Shown here: positions 57,401 to 64,000 of the stretch, piece by piece
How positions within the stretch are numbered: the first letter of the stretch is position 1
Layout of the letters: every line of letters starts with the position of its first letter
NCBI RefSeq assembly: GCF_009901585.1
Contig: NZ_WXYO01000005.1
Location: 558,001-622,000 of the forward strand
Direction of reading: 5' to 3'
DNA from: Poritiphilus flavus
Lineage (GTDB): Bacteria; Bacteroidota; Bacteroidia; Flavobacteriales; Flavobacteriaceae
DNA: 64,000 bases
The notes under the pieces: model-generated
The model's database searches: none
What the model was told of the DNA's origin: nothing
The model's input: the letters and a program-made list of their open reading frames with translations, nothing else
Position numbers and translations under genes: made by a program

Positions 57401-60400
57401 GGCCGTCCGTAATGCCATCTCCGGGAACGGGGACCTGACCGCGATACGTTTCCCTCTAAATCAAACAGACGACCGGGAGAAGCTGCTCTCGGTGGACCAA
57501 TGGGGTAGCAGTATCTCCTGGAGTTCCATGAGTAATGCATTTAGCCAGTGTACCAATCTGGATGTACTGGCATCCGATGTCCCGGACCTGAGCAACGTAA
57601 CCAATATGGTTTATATGTTTTTTGGCTGCACTTCACTCAAAGGAACGGCAACAAACAACTTCTCTGCTTGGAACACCAGCACTGTGACCAATATGGGCTC
57701 CTTGTTTTCTGGTGCAAGCACCTTTAACCAGGATATCGGTTCCTGGAATGTAGACAAGGTGACCCTTATGGGAGACATGTTCCGGAACGCGTCCTCCTTT
57801 GACCAGGACATCAGTTCCTGGAATACCAGCAGCGCAACCAATATGAGCGGTATGTTCAGCGGTGCAACCGTATTTGACCAGGACCTCGGATCCTGGAACA
57901 CAGAAAACGTGACAAACATGGTTTATATGTTCGCCAGCACAGCTGCATTTGACCAGGACCTCGGTTCCTGGAACACGAGCAAAGTGACCAATATGAGCTA
58001 TATGTTTGCCGGTACGACCGCCTTTAATCAGGACCTCGATTCCTGGGATATGGGCAGTGTCATGGATATTTCGGGCATGTTTTATCTGGCAGGTGCCTTT
58101 GACGGGGACATTGGTTCGTGGAATACAAGTAATGTTACCACTATGGCCGGCATGTTCTTTCAGGCAAGCGCCTTTAATGGAGACATCGGTTCGTGGAACA
58201 CCAGCAGTGTGACCAATATGGGGGGCATGTTTCAGAATGCAACTGCCTTTGACCAGGACTTGGGCGATTGGGGCCTCGGGCAGTTAACCGATGGCACCGC
58301 CATGCTAGGGAATAGCGGACTCTCCACAGACAATTGGGATGCCACACTCAAAGGTTGGCACAATCAGGGCTTTACCAATACCCCTCCTGTCGGGGCCTCA
58401 GGCTTAACCTATTGCAAGTCCGGTACCGAGCGTGCTGCGCTGACATTCGACATAAGCGGTGACCGTGCGGGAACTCCTCTGCCGATAGCCCTGTGCGAGC
58501 AAGAGGTCACCTTACAACTGGGCACGGATGGTACGGCCACCCTGACTACCGACCTCGTATACAACGGTCCTGAAGATGCCTGCGGAATCGCCTCTCTGAG
58601 CCTGTCACAAAGCAGTTTCACCACCTCCGACCTGGGTGCGAATACGGTCACCCTTACAGTGGCTGATGGCCAGGGCAATACAAGTACATGTCAGAGCAAG
58701 GTGAATATAATGCTGGACGATCCCGCAAGTGTATTTGTAACGACCTGGGACACGAGCAAATCCGGCTCCTCTAACGGAAACTCTATCACCCTTCCCGCCC
58801 TGGGGACATATGATGTGGACCTTGGCAATGACGGCTCCTATGAACTGCTGGACCAGACCGGAACCATAACCGTAGATGTTACCAGTTATAGCCATACCGC
58901 CGGAGAAATACAAGTGGCCCTCAGGAATGCCGCCTCCGATTCGGGAGACCTGACTGGAATACGTTTCTTGATTAACGGTACAGACGATAAGCTGAAGCTG
59001 CTTTCAGTGGACCAATGGGGTGGCAGCATCTCCTGGACTACCATGGAGGAGGCTTTTGCCGGATGTTCCAATCTGGATGTGCTGGCAACCGATGTTCCCG
59101 ACCTGAGCAATGTGACTGATTTGAGCCAGATGTTTTACGAGTGCGCAGCACTTAAAGGGACCACGACCAACAACTTCTCCAACTGGAACACAAGCGGTGT
59201 TACAGATATGTTAGGCATGTTTGCCCGGGCAAGCCTCTTTGATCAGGACATAAGCTCCTGGAACACCTCTGGCGTGACCGATATGAGCTATATGTTTGCC
59301 TTTGCAACGGCTTTTGACCAGAATATCAGTACCTGGGACACCAGCAACGTAACCGTTATGAGCAATATGTTCAATGGAGCAAGCGCCTTTAATGCTAACA
59401 TCGGTTCCTGGAATGTGTCCAAAGTAACAGATATGGAATTCATGTTCTGGAACGCCACGGCTTTTGACCAGGCTATCAGCTCCTGGAACACCAGTAGTGT
59501 AAATAATATGCGGGGTATGTTCTATGGCGCAAGTGCCTTTGACCAGGAAATCGGTTCGTGGAACGTGGTTAGCGTTACCCGGATGGACGGCATGTTTTAC
59601 GAGGCAATCGCCTTTGACCGGGACATCGGTTCCTGGAGTACCAGCAATGTGATCAATATAAGCTACATGTTTAATGGCGCAAGTTCCTTTGATCAGGATT
59701 TGGGGGATTGGGACATGGGAAAGGTGACCAATGGCACCGGTATGCTTAACAATAGTGGGCTCTCCATGGACAACTGGGATGCCACACTGATCGGTTGGCA
59801 TGAGCAGGAATTCACAAACACCCCTACTGTCGGAGCCTCCGGACTGGAATACTGCAAGGCCGGTACAGAACGTGCCGATTTGATAAGTAATAGCCTCAAA
59901 ATCACCGGTGACAGTGCGGAAACCGGCAGTCCGACAGCACAATGCAAGGCGGTGACTCTTGCCCTGGGGGCTGACCTTACAGCGGGCCTTGTGGACAACG
60001 GTTCCTACGATGCCTGCGGGTCCGTCTCCCTGAGCATTCCACAAACCAGCTACACCATCGACGATATCGGTGCGAATACAGTGACCCTTACGGTAACCGA
60101 CCCCAATGGGAATACAGATACCTGCGATGCCACAGTGACCGTGGAGCTAGATCCTAAGAACGTTTTCGTGACCACCTGGGATACGACCAAATCTGGTTCC
60201 TCCAGCAGCAACTCCATCACCATACCGGTCACAGGGACCTACGATGTAGATGTAGGTAACGACGGCACCTATGACCTGTTCGACCAGACGGGGACTATTA
60301 CTGTAGACGTGACTGCCTATACCAACCCTGATACCAGTAGTAATTATACCTCTGGTGAGATTCAGCTAGGTCTTCGTGATGCAGTCTCCGGTAACGGAGA

Positions 60401-63400
60401 CCTCACCCGGATAAATTTCCCACTATACCAGACGAGCGACAGGCAGAAGTTGCTCTCGGTGGACCAATGGGGCAGCTCCATCTACTGGAGCACCATGGAG
60501 AGTGCATTTGCCGTCTGTAACAATCTGCAGGTTAAGGCCACCGATGCCCCGAACCTGAGCAAGTTGACCAATATGTTCCAAATGTTCGCCGCGTGTACAG
60601 CGCTTACGGGGACAGACTATTTCAACACCTGGAACACCAGCAACGTGACCAGTATGCAGGCCATGTTTTGGCAAGCCTCCGCCTTTAACGGTGACATCAG
60701 TTCATGGGATGTATCTAGTGTCACTAATATGCAAACCATGTTCAAAGGCGCAACTGCCTTCAATGCGGACATTAGTGCCTGGAACACCTCCAGAGTATCC
60801 ATTATGGGCAGTATGTTCACCGATGCCAAGGCCTTAGACCAGGATATCGGTTCCTGGAACACCAGCAAGGTGACCGATATGAGCAGCATGTTCAGTGGTG
60901 CAACTGCCTTTAACCAGGACATCGGCTCCTGGAACACTAGCAGTGTGACCGATATGGGCTACATTTTATCCGGTGCAAGCGCCTTTGACCAGGATCTGGG
61001 GGATTGGGACCTTGGAAAGCTGAGTGATGGTATCGGAATGCTTGACAATAGCGGGCTCTCAATTACCAACTGGGATGCCACTCTCATTGGCTGGCATGGC
61101 CAGGGCTTTACAAACACAGTTACCATTGGCGCCTCCGGATTGGTGTACTGCAAGGCCAAAGCCGAACGTACTGCGATGACGACTTATAGCTTCACGGGCG
61201 ACAGCGCTGAAACCACCAAACCAGATGCTCAGTGCAAGGCGACCACACTCCAACTGGACCCAACTGGCAAGGTAACCCTGGACGCCTCCCTTATCGACAA
61301 CAGTTCCAGTGATACCTGTGGCAAGGTCTCCCTCGCCCTGTCCATGAGTAACTTTACGAGCTCGCATCTTGGGGAGAATACTGTGACCCTCACAGTAACA
61401 GACCCTAATGGAAACACAGACACCTGTACGGCCACGGTGATCATTGAGTATGACTCAAGTTTATTTGTGACCACCTGGGACACTACCAAACCCGGAACCT
61501 CCGACAGCAACTCCATTACTATTCCTGCCACAGGGACCTACGATGTGGATCTGGGTAGTGATGGCACCTACGAGTTACTGGACCAGACCGGGACCATTAC
61601 CATAAATGTGACCAATTATAGCCATACGGCAGGGGAAATAGAGGTGGCCCTACGAAATGCCGCGTCTGATAATGGGAACCTGACCCGGATACATTTCAAC
61701 AATGGAGGCGATAGACAGAAGCTGCTTTCCGTGGATCAATGGGGCAGCGATATCCCCTGGAGTACCATGGCGGGGGCATTTCATGGCTGCACCAATATGG
61801 ATGTGCTGGCGACAGACGCTCCTGACCTGAGCAGTGTGACCGATATGAGCAATATGTTTTCTGGTGCGGGAGCCTTTAACGGGGACATCGGTTCCTGGAA
61901 CACAAGTCAGGTGACCAATATGGCCTCCATGTTTTCTGGTGCAGGAGCCTTTAATGGGGACATAGGTTCCTGGGACACCGGCAAGGTTTCCAATATGAAC
62001 TCCATGTTCCGGAATGCAGGCAACTTTAACCAGGAACTTGACGATTGGAACACCAGCAGCGTGACTGATATGTACTCAATGTTTCGGTCGGCCGCTACCT
62101 TTGACCAGGACATAGGTTCCTGGGACACTGGAAAAGTAGTCAATATGAAGTGGATGTTTTTCGTTGCATTCTCCTTTAACCGGAACCTTAACGGTTGGAA
62201 TACCAGCAGCGTAACTAATATGGAGGGTATGTTTGAAGGGGCCGAAGCTTTTAACCAGGAAATTGGCAGTTGGAATGTAAGCAAGGTTACTAATATGAAC
62301 AGCATGTTTCAGGATGCCGAATCCTTCAACAAGGGTATTGGCGGTTGGGACGTGGGCAGTGTCACAGACATGAGTGAAATGTTTTCCAACGCCTGGCGTT
62401 TTGATAAGGACCTTAGCGGTTGGAACACCAGCGGGGTGACCAATATGAATGCTATGTTCTACTTTGCCGAATACTTCAATCAGGACATCAGTGCCTGGGA
62501 TGTGAGCAATGTTACCAATATGAACAGCATGTTCTATCATGCTCAGGATTTCGACAAGGACATCAGTTCATGGAACACCAGTAGTGTCACCCATATGGAC
62601 GACATGTTCAATAACGCGAACGACTTTAATGCTAACATCGGTTCCTGGGACACAAGTCAGGTTCAAAGTATGCGCAATATGTTCACCGCCGCATGGGCCT
62701 TTAACCAGGACATCGGTGATTGGAATACCAGCAAGGTGACCAATATGCGCGAGATGTTCTGGAGTGCATTCGACTTTGACCAGGATCTGGGTGAATGGGA
62801 TATTGGGCAAATAACGGATGGAGATAAAATGCTCAATAACAGTAGCCTTTCGGTAGCTAACTGGGATGCTACATTAATTGGTTGGCATGAACAAGGATTC
62901 ACCAACACGGTGACCATTGGGGCCTCTGGCCTGGTCTATTGCAGGGCTGCTCTCGAACGTGCCGCGATGACAAACTTCAGTTTTGTCGGGGACAGCAAGG
63001 GTACTACTCAGCCGACGGCTCGGTGCAAGGCGGCAACACTCCGACTGGGTACCAATGGTACGGCTACCCTGACATCCGACCTTGTAGACAACGGTAGCGA
63101 CGGTTGTGGGATTTCCCTGAGCCTGTCCCGAACCAGCTTTACGACTGCCCAACTTGGTGATAATACAGTGACCCTAACGGTGACCGACGGCAGCAATACG
63201 AAAACCTGTACGACAACAGTGACCGTGGAGGATACAGCAAGCCTATTTGTGACCACCTGGGACACGAGCAAATCTGGAACTTCCAATAGCAATTCTATCA
63301 CCATACCTGCCACAGGAACCTATGACGTGGACCTGGGCAATGACGGTACCTACGAACTGCTGGATCAAACCGGGACCATTACTGTTGATGTGACCACTTA

Positions 63401-64000
63401 CAATCATACCGCCGGGGAGATACAAGTTAGTCTAAGGAATGCAGTCTCCGGCAGCGGTGACCTGACCAGGATACATTTCAACGGTATGGGTGACCGGAAT
63501 AAACTGCTATCTGTCGATCAATGGGGTAGCAGCATAGCCTGGAGCACAATGAACAGGGCATTTTCTGGCTGTACTAACCTGGATGTAACGGCGAGTGACT
63601 CCCCCGACCTGGATAAGGTGACCAGTATGTCTTATATGTTTTGGAATGCAAGCAACTTTAATGCGGACATAGGTTCCTGGAATACCAGCGGCGTAACTGA
63701 TATGAGTGGTGTGTTTACCAATGCAACCGCCTTTAACCAGGACATAAGTTCCTGGAACACCAGCAGTGTAACCGATATGAACTCCATGTTCTCTGGTGCA
63801 AGTGCCTTTAATCAGGACATTGGTTCCTGGGACACCAGCAGTGTGACTAAGCTGGACGGAATGTTTTATGGTGCAAGCGCCTTTGATCAGGACATAAGTT
63901 CCTGGAACACCGCTAAGGTAACCAATATGCGCTACCTGTTTTCTGATGCGAGCGTCTTTGACCAGGATATCAGTTCCTGGAACACTGGCAGTGTGACCGA
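45420..64000 (+). CDS. Giant 3: BspA-like LRR / HYR surface protein, at least 6193 residues, cut by window end
   Basis: The frame opens at ATG 45420 and is still open at the last base. The W codon of each TTWDT module start I checked (50226, 56172, 63258) and the last SWNTG are in one frame, so I read it as continuous; I did not check every codon for stops. Residues 1-29 are a signal peptide like those of giants 1 and 2 (...SSGLFAQ). At least 14 supermodules start near 45.51, 46.67, 47.71, 48.77, 50.22, 51.71, 53.51, 54.82, 56.16, 57.22, 58.74, 60.17, 61.47 and 63.25 kb. Each is a [10 protein letters not shown] domain, [10 protein letters not shown], 3 to about 16 LRRs, a YC...ER junction and an HYR-like domain. 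Modules vary from ~1.04 to ~1.8 kb, mostly through LRR number. A CHU_C sorting domain is expected beyond the window but not seen. Probably a T9SS-exported adhesin or gliding-surface protein. Confidence 0.9.
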   Translation, partial: MKTNYPMGLKGSLLPFIICLWISSGLFAQSEFITTWDTTRPGSSDANSIRIPARGVYDVDLGNDGTYELLDQEGATTVDVTSYGYAAGQLQVALRSAVSGSGTLGGIMFVNVHDKLKILSVDQWGTSTSWSGNIYGAFWGCSNLDVLATDTPNVSQVTSMEGMFGECTSLKGNASFDTWDVSNVRNMRWMFFEASSFNAYIGSWNVAKVTQMGQMFQRATAFNQDISSWNTSSAVGMIHMFSGASSFNQNLGSWYLGGLYDAYTGEGPHQNGTGMFDNSGLSGENWDATIMGWYTQGFTNSPTIGAEGLVFCQAASFRSAMTFKFVGDKQKIGNPKARCKEVTLQLDSNGTATLTADLVDNGSYDTCGIYSLGLSKSSFTTSDLGANTVSLFVFDNLRNGSTCTTTVNVEPRSSVFMTTWDTSKTGTGTSDANSITIPATGTYDVDLGNDGSYELLDQSGTLTIDVTEYGQTAGEIQVALRNAISGSLTGIGFNSTPDRQKLLSVDQWGSSIAWSTMEDAFSGCSNLDIKATDVPDLGNVTDMTRMFRACTSLKGTSSFSNWNTSSVTDMDYMFMNAGTFNQDIGSWNVAKVTTMQSMFSGASAFDQDLGGWDLGQLSDGDVMLKNSGLSVDNWDATLFGWHDQGLTNTANIGAQGLVYCRAVTERTALTLNITGDNLANTLPKAQCREATIQLNFDGSVTLDLSLVDNDSDGCGIASLNLSKSSFTTDDIGANVVTLTVTDVSGNTDTCQATVNVLPFPTNLFVTTWDTAKTRTGSSSSNSITIPATGTYDVDVGNDGIYDLFDQTDETTVNITNYSDPDGNNYTAGEIQVALRNTSSGNLTRIHFNNLGDREKLLSVDQWGNIPWSTMEDAFFGCTNLDVLATDAPDLSSVTSMSLMFAGCLVLRAETGFSTWNTSRVTDMTSMFGSAIAFNGDISSWNTSSVTDMSGMLLGTAAFDQNLGAWDLGQLTRGIGMLNNSGLSVENWDNTLIGWHSQGFTNTPTINTLGLIYCEAYAEREALTFNISGDNLSEVTEATCKTAVTLRLGLDGTATLDANRVDGGSVGCGGATLSLSKSNFTTSDIGVHTVTLTVEGGNNKTDTCTSTVTVENPPTNLFITTWDTTKSGSSNGNSITIPASGTYDVDLGNDGTYELLDQTQTVEMDVTAYGYQAGEIQVALRNAISGNGTLARIHFNNGGDRRKLLSVDQWGSSISWTSMEQAFFGCTNLNVLATDLPDLSNVTAMNSMFAWCTSLEGTSSFTNWNTSSVTDMGNMFKGTLTFNQDIGSWDVGKVTNMQNMFESASIFDQDIGSWNTSSVTTMKWMFLNASAFDQDLNSWDTGSVTDMSGMFGGTVAFNGDISSWNTSKVTTMTRMFQVATAFDGDISLWDVGEVTNMGFMFREASAFNRNISSWNTSKVTDMGEMFYNATTFDQDLGSWDLEQLTDGIDMLDNSGLSLDSWDATIKGWHEQEFSNNVTIGADGLVYCTAFAERAAITLNIVDDSAETTLPEARCKAATIQLDPTGKATLTPDLVDDDSSDACGISSLGVSDASGITVAERIFTTDDIGTNTVTLTVTDSNGNKDTCQATVTVEEKTTNTFITTWNTTNPGTSNGNSITIPASGTYDVDLGNDGAYELRNQTGTITIDVTTHGHTAGEIQVALRNALTGNLTGIRFNNTGDRQKLLSLDQWGSGVPWNAMASAFHGCSNLEIKATDLPDMSGVTNMRSMFDGCGSLTGNTGFSNWNTSNVTNMSYMFSGAIKFNGDVGSWNTDKVTNMSYMFSGASSFNADIGSWNTGKVTTMERMFFRASTFDQDLDWNTGSVTDMGLMFQKASAFNGDISSWNTASVIDMADMFVDASAFDQDISSWSTGKVTNMAGMFWRASAFNQDIGSWDVGSVTSMRAMFRQASAFNQNIGAWNTSSVTDMTGMFADATAFDQDLGKWNLGKLSNGTDMLDRSGLSTDNWDNTLIGWYDQGFTNTPNVGAEGLVYCRAAIERADLIQNSLKISDDSLANTQPTAECQTTTAIRLDINRTASLDPSLVDNGSDGCGISMELSKTSFNSTNIGNNTVTLTVTDISGNTDTCQSTVIVEALPTNLFVTTWDTTKPGTSNGNSITIPASGTYDVDLGNDGSYELLNQTGTITVDVTAYDYTPGKIQLALNNAASGSGNLTRIWFNNTGDKRKLLSVDQWGSAIAWSTMEAAFHGCSNLKVRALDAPNLGSVTDMSEMFAGCITLIGTTGLSTWNTGGVTTMSGMFASAIAFDGNIGSWNTSKVTDMGHMFAVANAFDQDIGSWNTSEVTDMAGMFLSAGKFNQDIGAWNVAKVIDMSYMFNGATAFNQDIGSWKTGSVTDMSYVFFNARTFDQDIGSWNTASVTNMSGMFREATVFDKNIGSWNTTNVTTMDQMFYKATAFNADIGLWNVAKVTHMGSMFREASAFDQNISSWDVANVANMGHMFYRATAFDQNIGSWNVAKVTAMNFMLNGAIKFNHDISSWNTAKVENMSYMFQGATAFNQNIGSWNVASATNMVSMLDGASAFDQNLGGWNLGQLSLGASMLNGTALSVDNWDNTLIGWHGQTFTNTPTIGASGLVYCKAYTERDALTFNITDDSPEDTDPTARCKSVVALALGTNGSATLDASLLDDGSSDTCASVSLGVSPSSFTTSDLGPNAVTLTVTDGNGNTNTCQATVNVMADDPSSVFVTTWNTTNFGRSDDNSITIPATGTYDVDLGNDGSFELLDQTDITEINVTTYGYPAGEIQVALRNATSGNGTLERISFWTYNYEADRDKILSVDQWGSSINWSTMRTAFSDCSNLDIKATDTPDLGSVTSISSMFDGCTSLKGNASFSNWDTSNVTNMRNMFNGASAFNQDIGSWNVGSVTSMGNMFKDATSFNQDIGSWDTGKVETMSSMFNGATAFDQDLGSWNTSSLYHMGGMFSGATSFNQDIGSWNTARVTNMVSAFNGASAFDQSLGNWSLKGLTYGANMLDNTALSFDNWDATLIGWRSQNLSKTNKVNIGALGLVYCISYGQRQELGSDFNFIGDTPKVSRPVAYCKKASIQLGTNGTVTLAPLLVDNGSSTPCGVESLSYSVSPNIFTTSDLGPNTVTLTVRSASGHTDTCRATVNVMFDDPKSVFVTTWDTTKTSDGSSDSNSITISAIGTFHVDLGNDGTFELLDQTGTIGGGKPITVDITKYTNPATGNKYTPGEIQVALRNTTSGKTLTAIHFNNTDDKNKLLSVDQWGSSIAWTSMETAFHGCTNMVVKATDAPDLSNVTSMESMFRGCTSFIGNANLTKASLSNWDTSNVTNMSHMFAGCSAFTGTATDFSNWDTGKVTNMAGMFNGATVFDRDISSWDVSKVTSMRWMFNGTKAFNQDISSWNTESVTDMTGMFSTATGFNQDIGSWNVTKVTKMANILNYATAFDQSLGDWNLGALVEGLRMLDGSGLSVANWDATLKGWHKQGFTNTPSIGAEGLVYCGAYAERAALPFNFIKDSPEIQPNAECHPQLTLQLDLDASATATLTTDLVDNGSNKTACGPVSLSLSQSNFTTADLGTKTVTLTATDPNGNTDTCTTTLTVESYASSTFITTWDTSKTSARSSNGNSITIPATGTYDVDVGNDGIYDLFDQTDETTVNITNYSDPDGNNYVAGEIQVALRNTSSGNLTRIHFNNLGDREKLLSVDQWGNIPWSTMEDAFFGCTNLDVLATDAPDLSSVTSMSLMFAGCMALRAETGFSTWNTSRVTDMTSLFGSAIAFNGDISSWNTSSVTDMSGMLVGTAAFDQNLGAWDLGQLTRGIGMLNNSGLSVENWDKTLIGWHSQGFTNTPTINTLGLIYCKAHAERDALTLNISGDVLSDADPEATCKEAVTLRLGSDGTATLDPALVDDGSVGCGGTALSLSKSNFTTGNLGTNTVTLTVTGGNNKTNTCTATVTVEDAASTFVTTWDTTKSGVSNGNSLNIPLSGTYDVDLGNDGSYELLDQNGTLSVDVTEYNYTAGEIQVAVRNAISGNGDLTAIRFPLNQTDDREKLLSVDQWGSSISWSSMSNAFSQCTNLDVLASDVPDLSNVTNMVYMFFGCTSLKGTATNNFSAWNTSTVTNMGSLFSGASTFNQDIGSWNVDKVTLMGDMFRNASSFDQDISSWNTSSATNMSGMFSGATVFDQDLGSWNTENVTNMVYMFASTAAFDQDLGSWNTSKVTNMSYMFAGTTAFNQDLDSWDMGSVMDISGMFYLAGAFDGDIGSWNTSNVTTMAGMFFQASAFNGDIGSWNTSSVTNMGGMFQNATAFDQDLGDWGLGQLTDGTAMLGNSGLSTDNWDATLKGWHNQGFTNTPPVGASGLTYCKSGTERAALTFDISGDRAGTPLPIALCEQEVTLQLGTDGTATLTTDLVYNGPEDACGIASLSLSQSSFTTSDLGANTVTLTVADGQGNTSTCQSKVNIMLDDPASVFVTTWDTSKSGSSNGNSITLPALGTYDVDLGNDGSYELLDQTGTITVDVTSYSHTAGEIQVALRNAASDSGDLTGIRFLINGTDDKLKLLSVDQWGGSISWTTMEEAFAGCSNLDVLATDVPDLSNVTDLSQMFYECAALKGTTTNNFSNWNTSGVTDMLGMFARASLFDQDISSWNTSGVTDMSYMFAFATAFDQNISTWDTSNVTVMSNMFNGASAFNANIGSWNVSKVTDMEFMFWNATAFDQAISSWNTSSVNNMRGMFYGASAFDQEIGSWNVVSVTRMDGMFYEAIAFDRDIGSWSTSNVINISYMFNGASSFDQDLGDWDMGKVTNGTGMLNNSGLSMDNWDATLIGWHEQEFTNTPTVGASGLEYCKAGTERADLISNSLKITGDSAETGSPTAQCKAVTLALGADLTAGLVDNGSYDACGSVSLSIPQTSYTIDDIGANTVTLTVTDPNGNTDTCDATVTVELDPKNVFVTTWDTTKSGSSSSNSITIPVTGTYDVDVGNDGTYDLFDQTGTITVDVTAYTNPDTSSNYTSGEIQLGLRDAVSGNGDLTRINFPLYQTSDRQKLLSVDQWGSSIYWSTMESAFAVCNNLQVKATDAPNLSKLTNMFQMFAACTALTGTDYFNTWNTSNVTSMQAMFWQASAFNGDISSWDVSSVTNMQTMFKGATAFNADISAWNTSRVSIMGSMFTDAKALDQDIGSWNTSKVTDMSSMFSGATAFNQDIGSWNTSSVTDMGYILSGASAFDQDLGDWDLGKLSDGIGMLDNSGLSITNWDATLIGWHGQGFTNTVTIGASGLVYCKAKAERTAMTTYSFTGDSAETTKPDAQCKATTLQLDPTGKVTLDASLIDNSSSDTCGKVSLALSMSNFTSSHLGENTVTLTVTDPNGNTDTCTATVIIEYDSSLFVTTWDTTKPGTSDSNSITIPATGTYDVDLGSDGTYELLDQTGTITINVTNYSHTAGEIEVALRNAASDNGNLTRIHFNNGGDRQKLLSVDQWGSDIPWSTMAGAFHGCTNMDVLATDAPDLSSVTDMSNMFSGAGAFNGDIGSWNTSQVTNMASMFSGAGAFNGDIGSWDTGKVSNMNSMFRNAGNFNQELDDWNTSSVTDMYSMFRSAATFDQDIGSWDTGKVVNMKWMFFVAFSFNRNLNGWNTSSVTNMEGMFEGAEAFNQEIGSWNVSKVTNMNSMFQDAESFNKGIGGWDVGSVTDMSEMFSNAWRFDKDLSGWNTSGVTNMNAMFYFAEYFNQDISAWDVSNVTNMNSMFYHAQDFDKDISSWNTSSVTHMDDMFNNANDFNANIGSWDTSQVQSMRNMFTAAWAFNQDIGDWNTSKVTNMREMFWSAFDFDQDLGEWDIGQITDGDKMLNNSSLSVANWDATLIGWHEQGFTNTVTIGASGLVYCRAALERAAMTNFSFVGDSKGTTQPTARCKAATLRLGTNGTATLTSDLVDNGSDGCGISLSLSRTSFTTAQLGDNTVTLTVTDGSNTKTCTTTVTVEDTASLFVTTWDTSKSGTSNSNSITIPATGTYDVDLGNDGTYELLDQTGTITVDVTTYNHTAGEIQVSLRNAVSGSGDLTRIHFNGMGDRNKLLSVDQWGSSIAWSTMNRAFSGCTNLDVTASDSPDLDKVTSMSYMFWNASNFNADIGSWNTSGVTDMSGVFTNATAFNQDISSWNTSSVTDMNSMFSGASAFNQDIGSWDTSSVTKLDGMFYGASAFDQDISSWNTAKVTNMRYLFSDASVFDQDISSWNTGSVT
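47760..48458 (+). repeat. Near-identical intragenic block, copy 1 (module 3 of giant 3)
   Basis: This ~699-bp block matches 56211-56909 without gaps (constant offset 8451 bp) with about two dozen differences counted by eye. Other module pairs in the gene are far more diverged. It covers most of the supermodule but not its HYR domain. Confidence 0.85.
56211..56909 (+). repeat. Near-identical intragenic block, copy 2 (module 9 of giant 3)
   Basis: Partner of 47760-48458. Differences cluster towards the 3' end and most are at third codon positions. The offset is a multiple of three, so exchange between the copies keeps the frame. Confidence 0.85.

Noticed and set aside
17429-64000. The three giants as one gene broken by frameshifts
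   Set aside because: Each has its own signal peptide, leader ORF and promoter-like region; giants 1 and 2 end in a complete sorting domain, and other genes lie between giants 1 and 2.

Overview
The window looks like the chromosome of a marine member of the Bacteroidota, most likely Flavobacteriaceae. The evidence is type IX secretion (T9SS) signatures (CHU_C-like type B sorting domains and a PorP/SprF protein), TAnnTTT-type -7 promoter elements, LytTR and NarL-type signalling, and a set of genes for handling sulfated, fucose-containing glycans. No species assignment is possible from the sequence alone.

Region 1 (1-7.5 kb) is a small catabolic locus. On the + strand are the 3' end of a DUF1553 protein, a DUF1501 protein with a twin-arginine signal and a lipoprotein sulfatase with an FGly-type CxPSR motif. 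Facing them on the - strand is a two-gene unit for an L-fucose-dehydrogenase-like SDR enzyme and a FucP-like sugar permease, with a divergent LacI-type regulator. Region 2 (7.5-16 kb) is miscellaneous: a beta-lactamase-fold protein that has lost its catalytic lysine, a large BNR/VPS10-type propeller protein, an NmrA-like protein with a divergent HxlR regulator around a clear inverted repeat, and a GH26-like secreted glycoside hydrolase. Gaps between these genes hold low-complexity and direct repeats. At 16.2-16.6 kb is an initiator tRNA-fMet (- strand) with a terminator and a 103-bp tandem array that repeats the first bases of the tRNA.

Region 3 (17 kb to the end) is dominated by three enormous secreted proteins built from BspA-like/DUF285 leucine-rich repeats and HYR-like Ig domains. 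Giant 1 has 1595 residues and one LRR supermodule. Giant 2 has 5244 residues and 11 supermodules. Giant 3 runs off the window after at least 6193 codons and at least 14 supermodules. Giants 1 and 2 end in a CHU_C-type sorting domain, and giant 1 is followed by a PorP/SprF gene. Between giants 1 and 2 lie a TPR histidine kinase, a NarL-type response regulator and a LytTR regulator whose receiver has Glu where the phosphoacceptor Asp is expected.

The most striking observation is that all three giants share an upstream control region. Each has two TTGTTACAT-like 9-mers exactly 22 bp apart, a TTAARG element, and a TAnnTTTA -7-like element exactly 37 bp after the second 9-mer. This is followed by a roughly 110-codon leader ORF whose stop codon overlaps the giant start codon as ATGA. 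Leaders A and B are intact; leader C is frameshifted. The layout suggests a co-regulated adhesin/gliding-surface regulon in which an orphan LytTR protein may act on direct repeats two helical turns apart and a small leader protein or leader translation is coupled to giant-protein synthesis. The geometry is read directly from the sequence; the regulatory assignment is inference.
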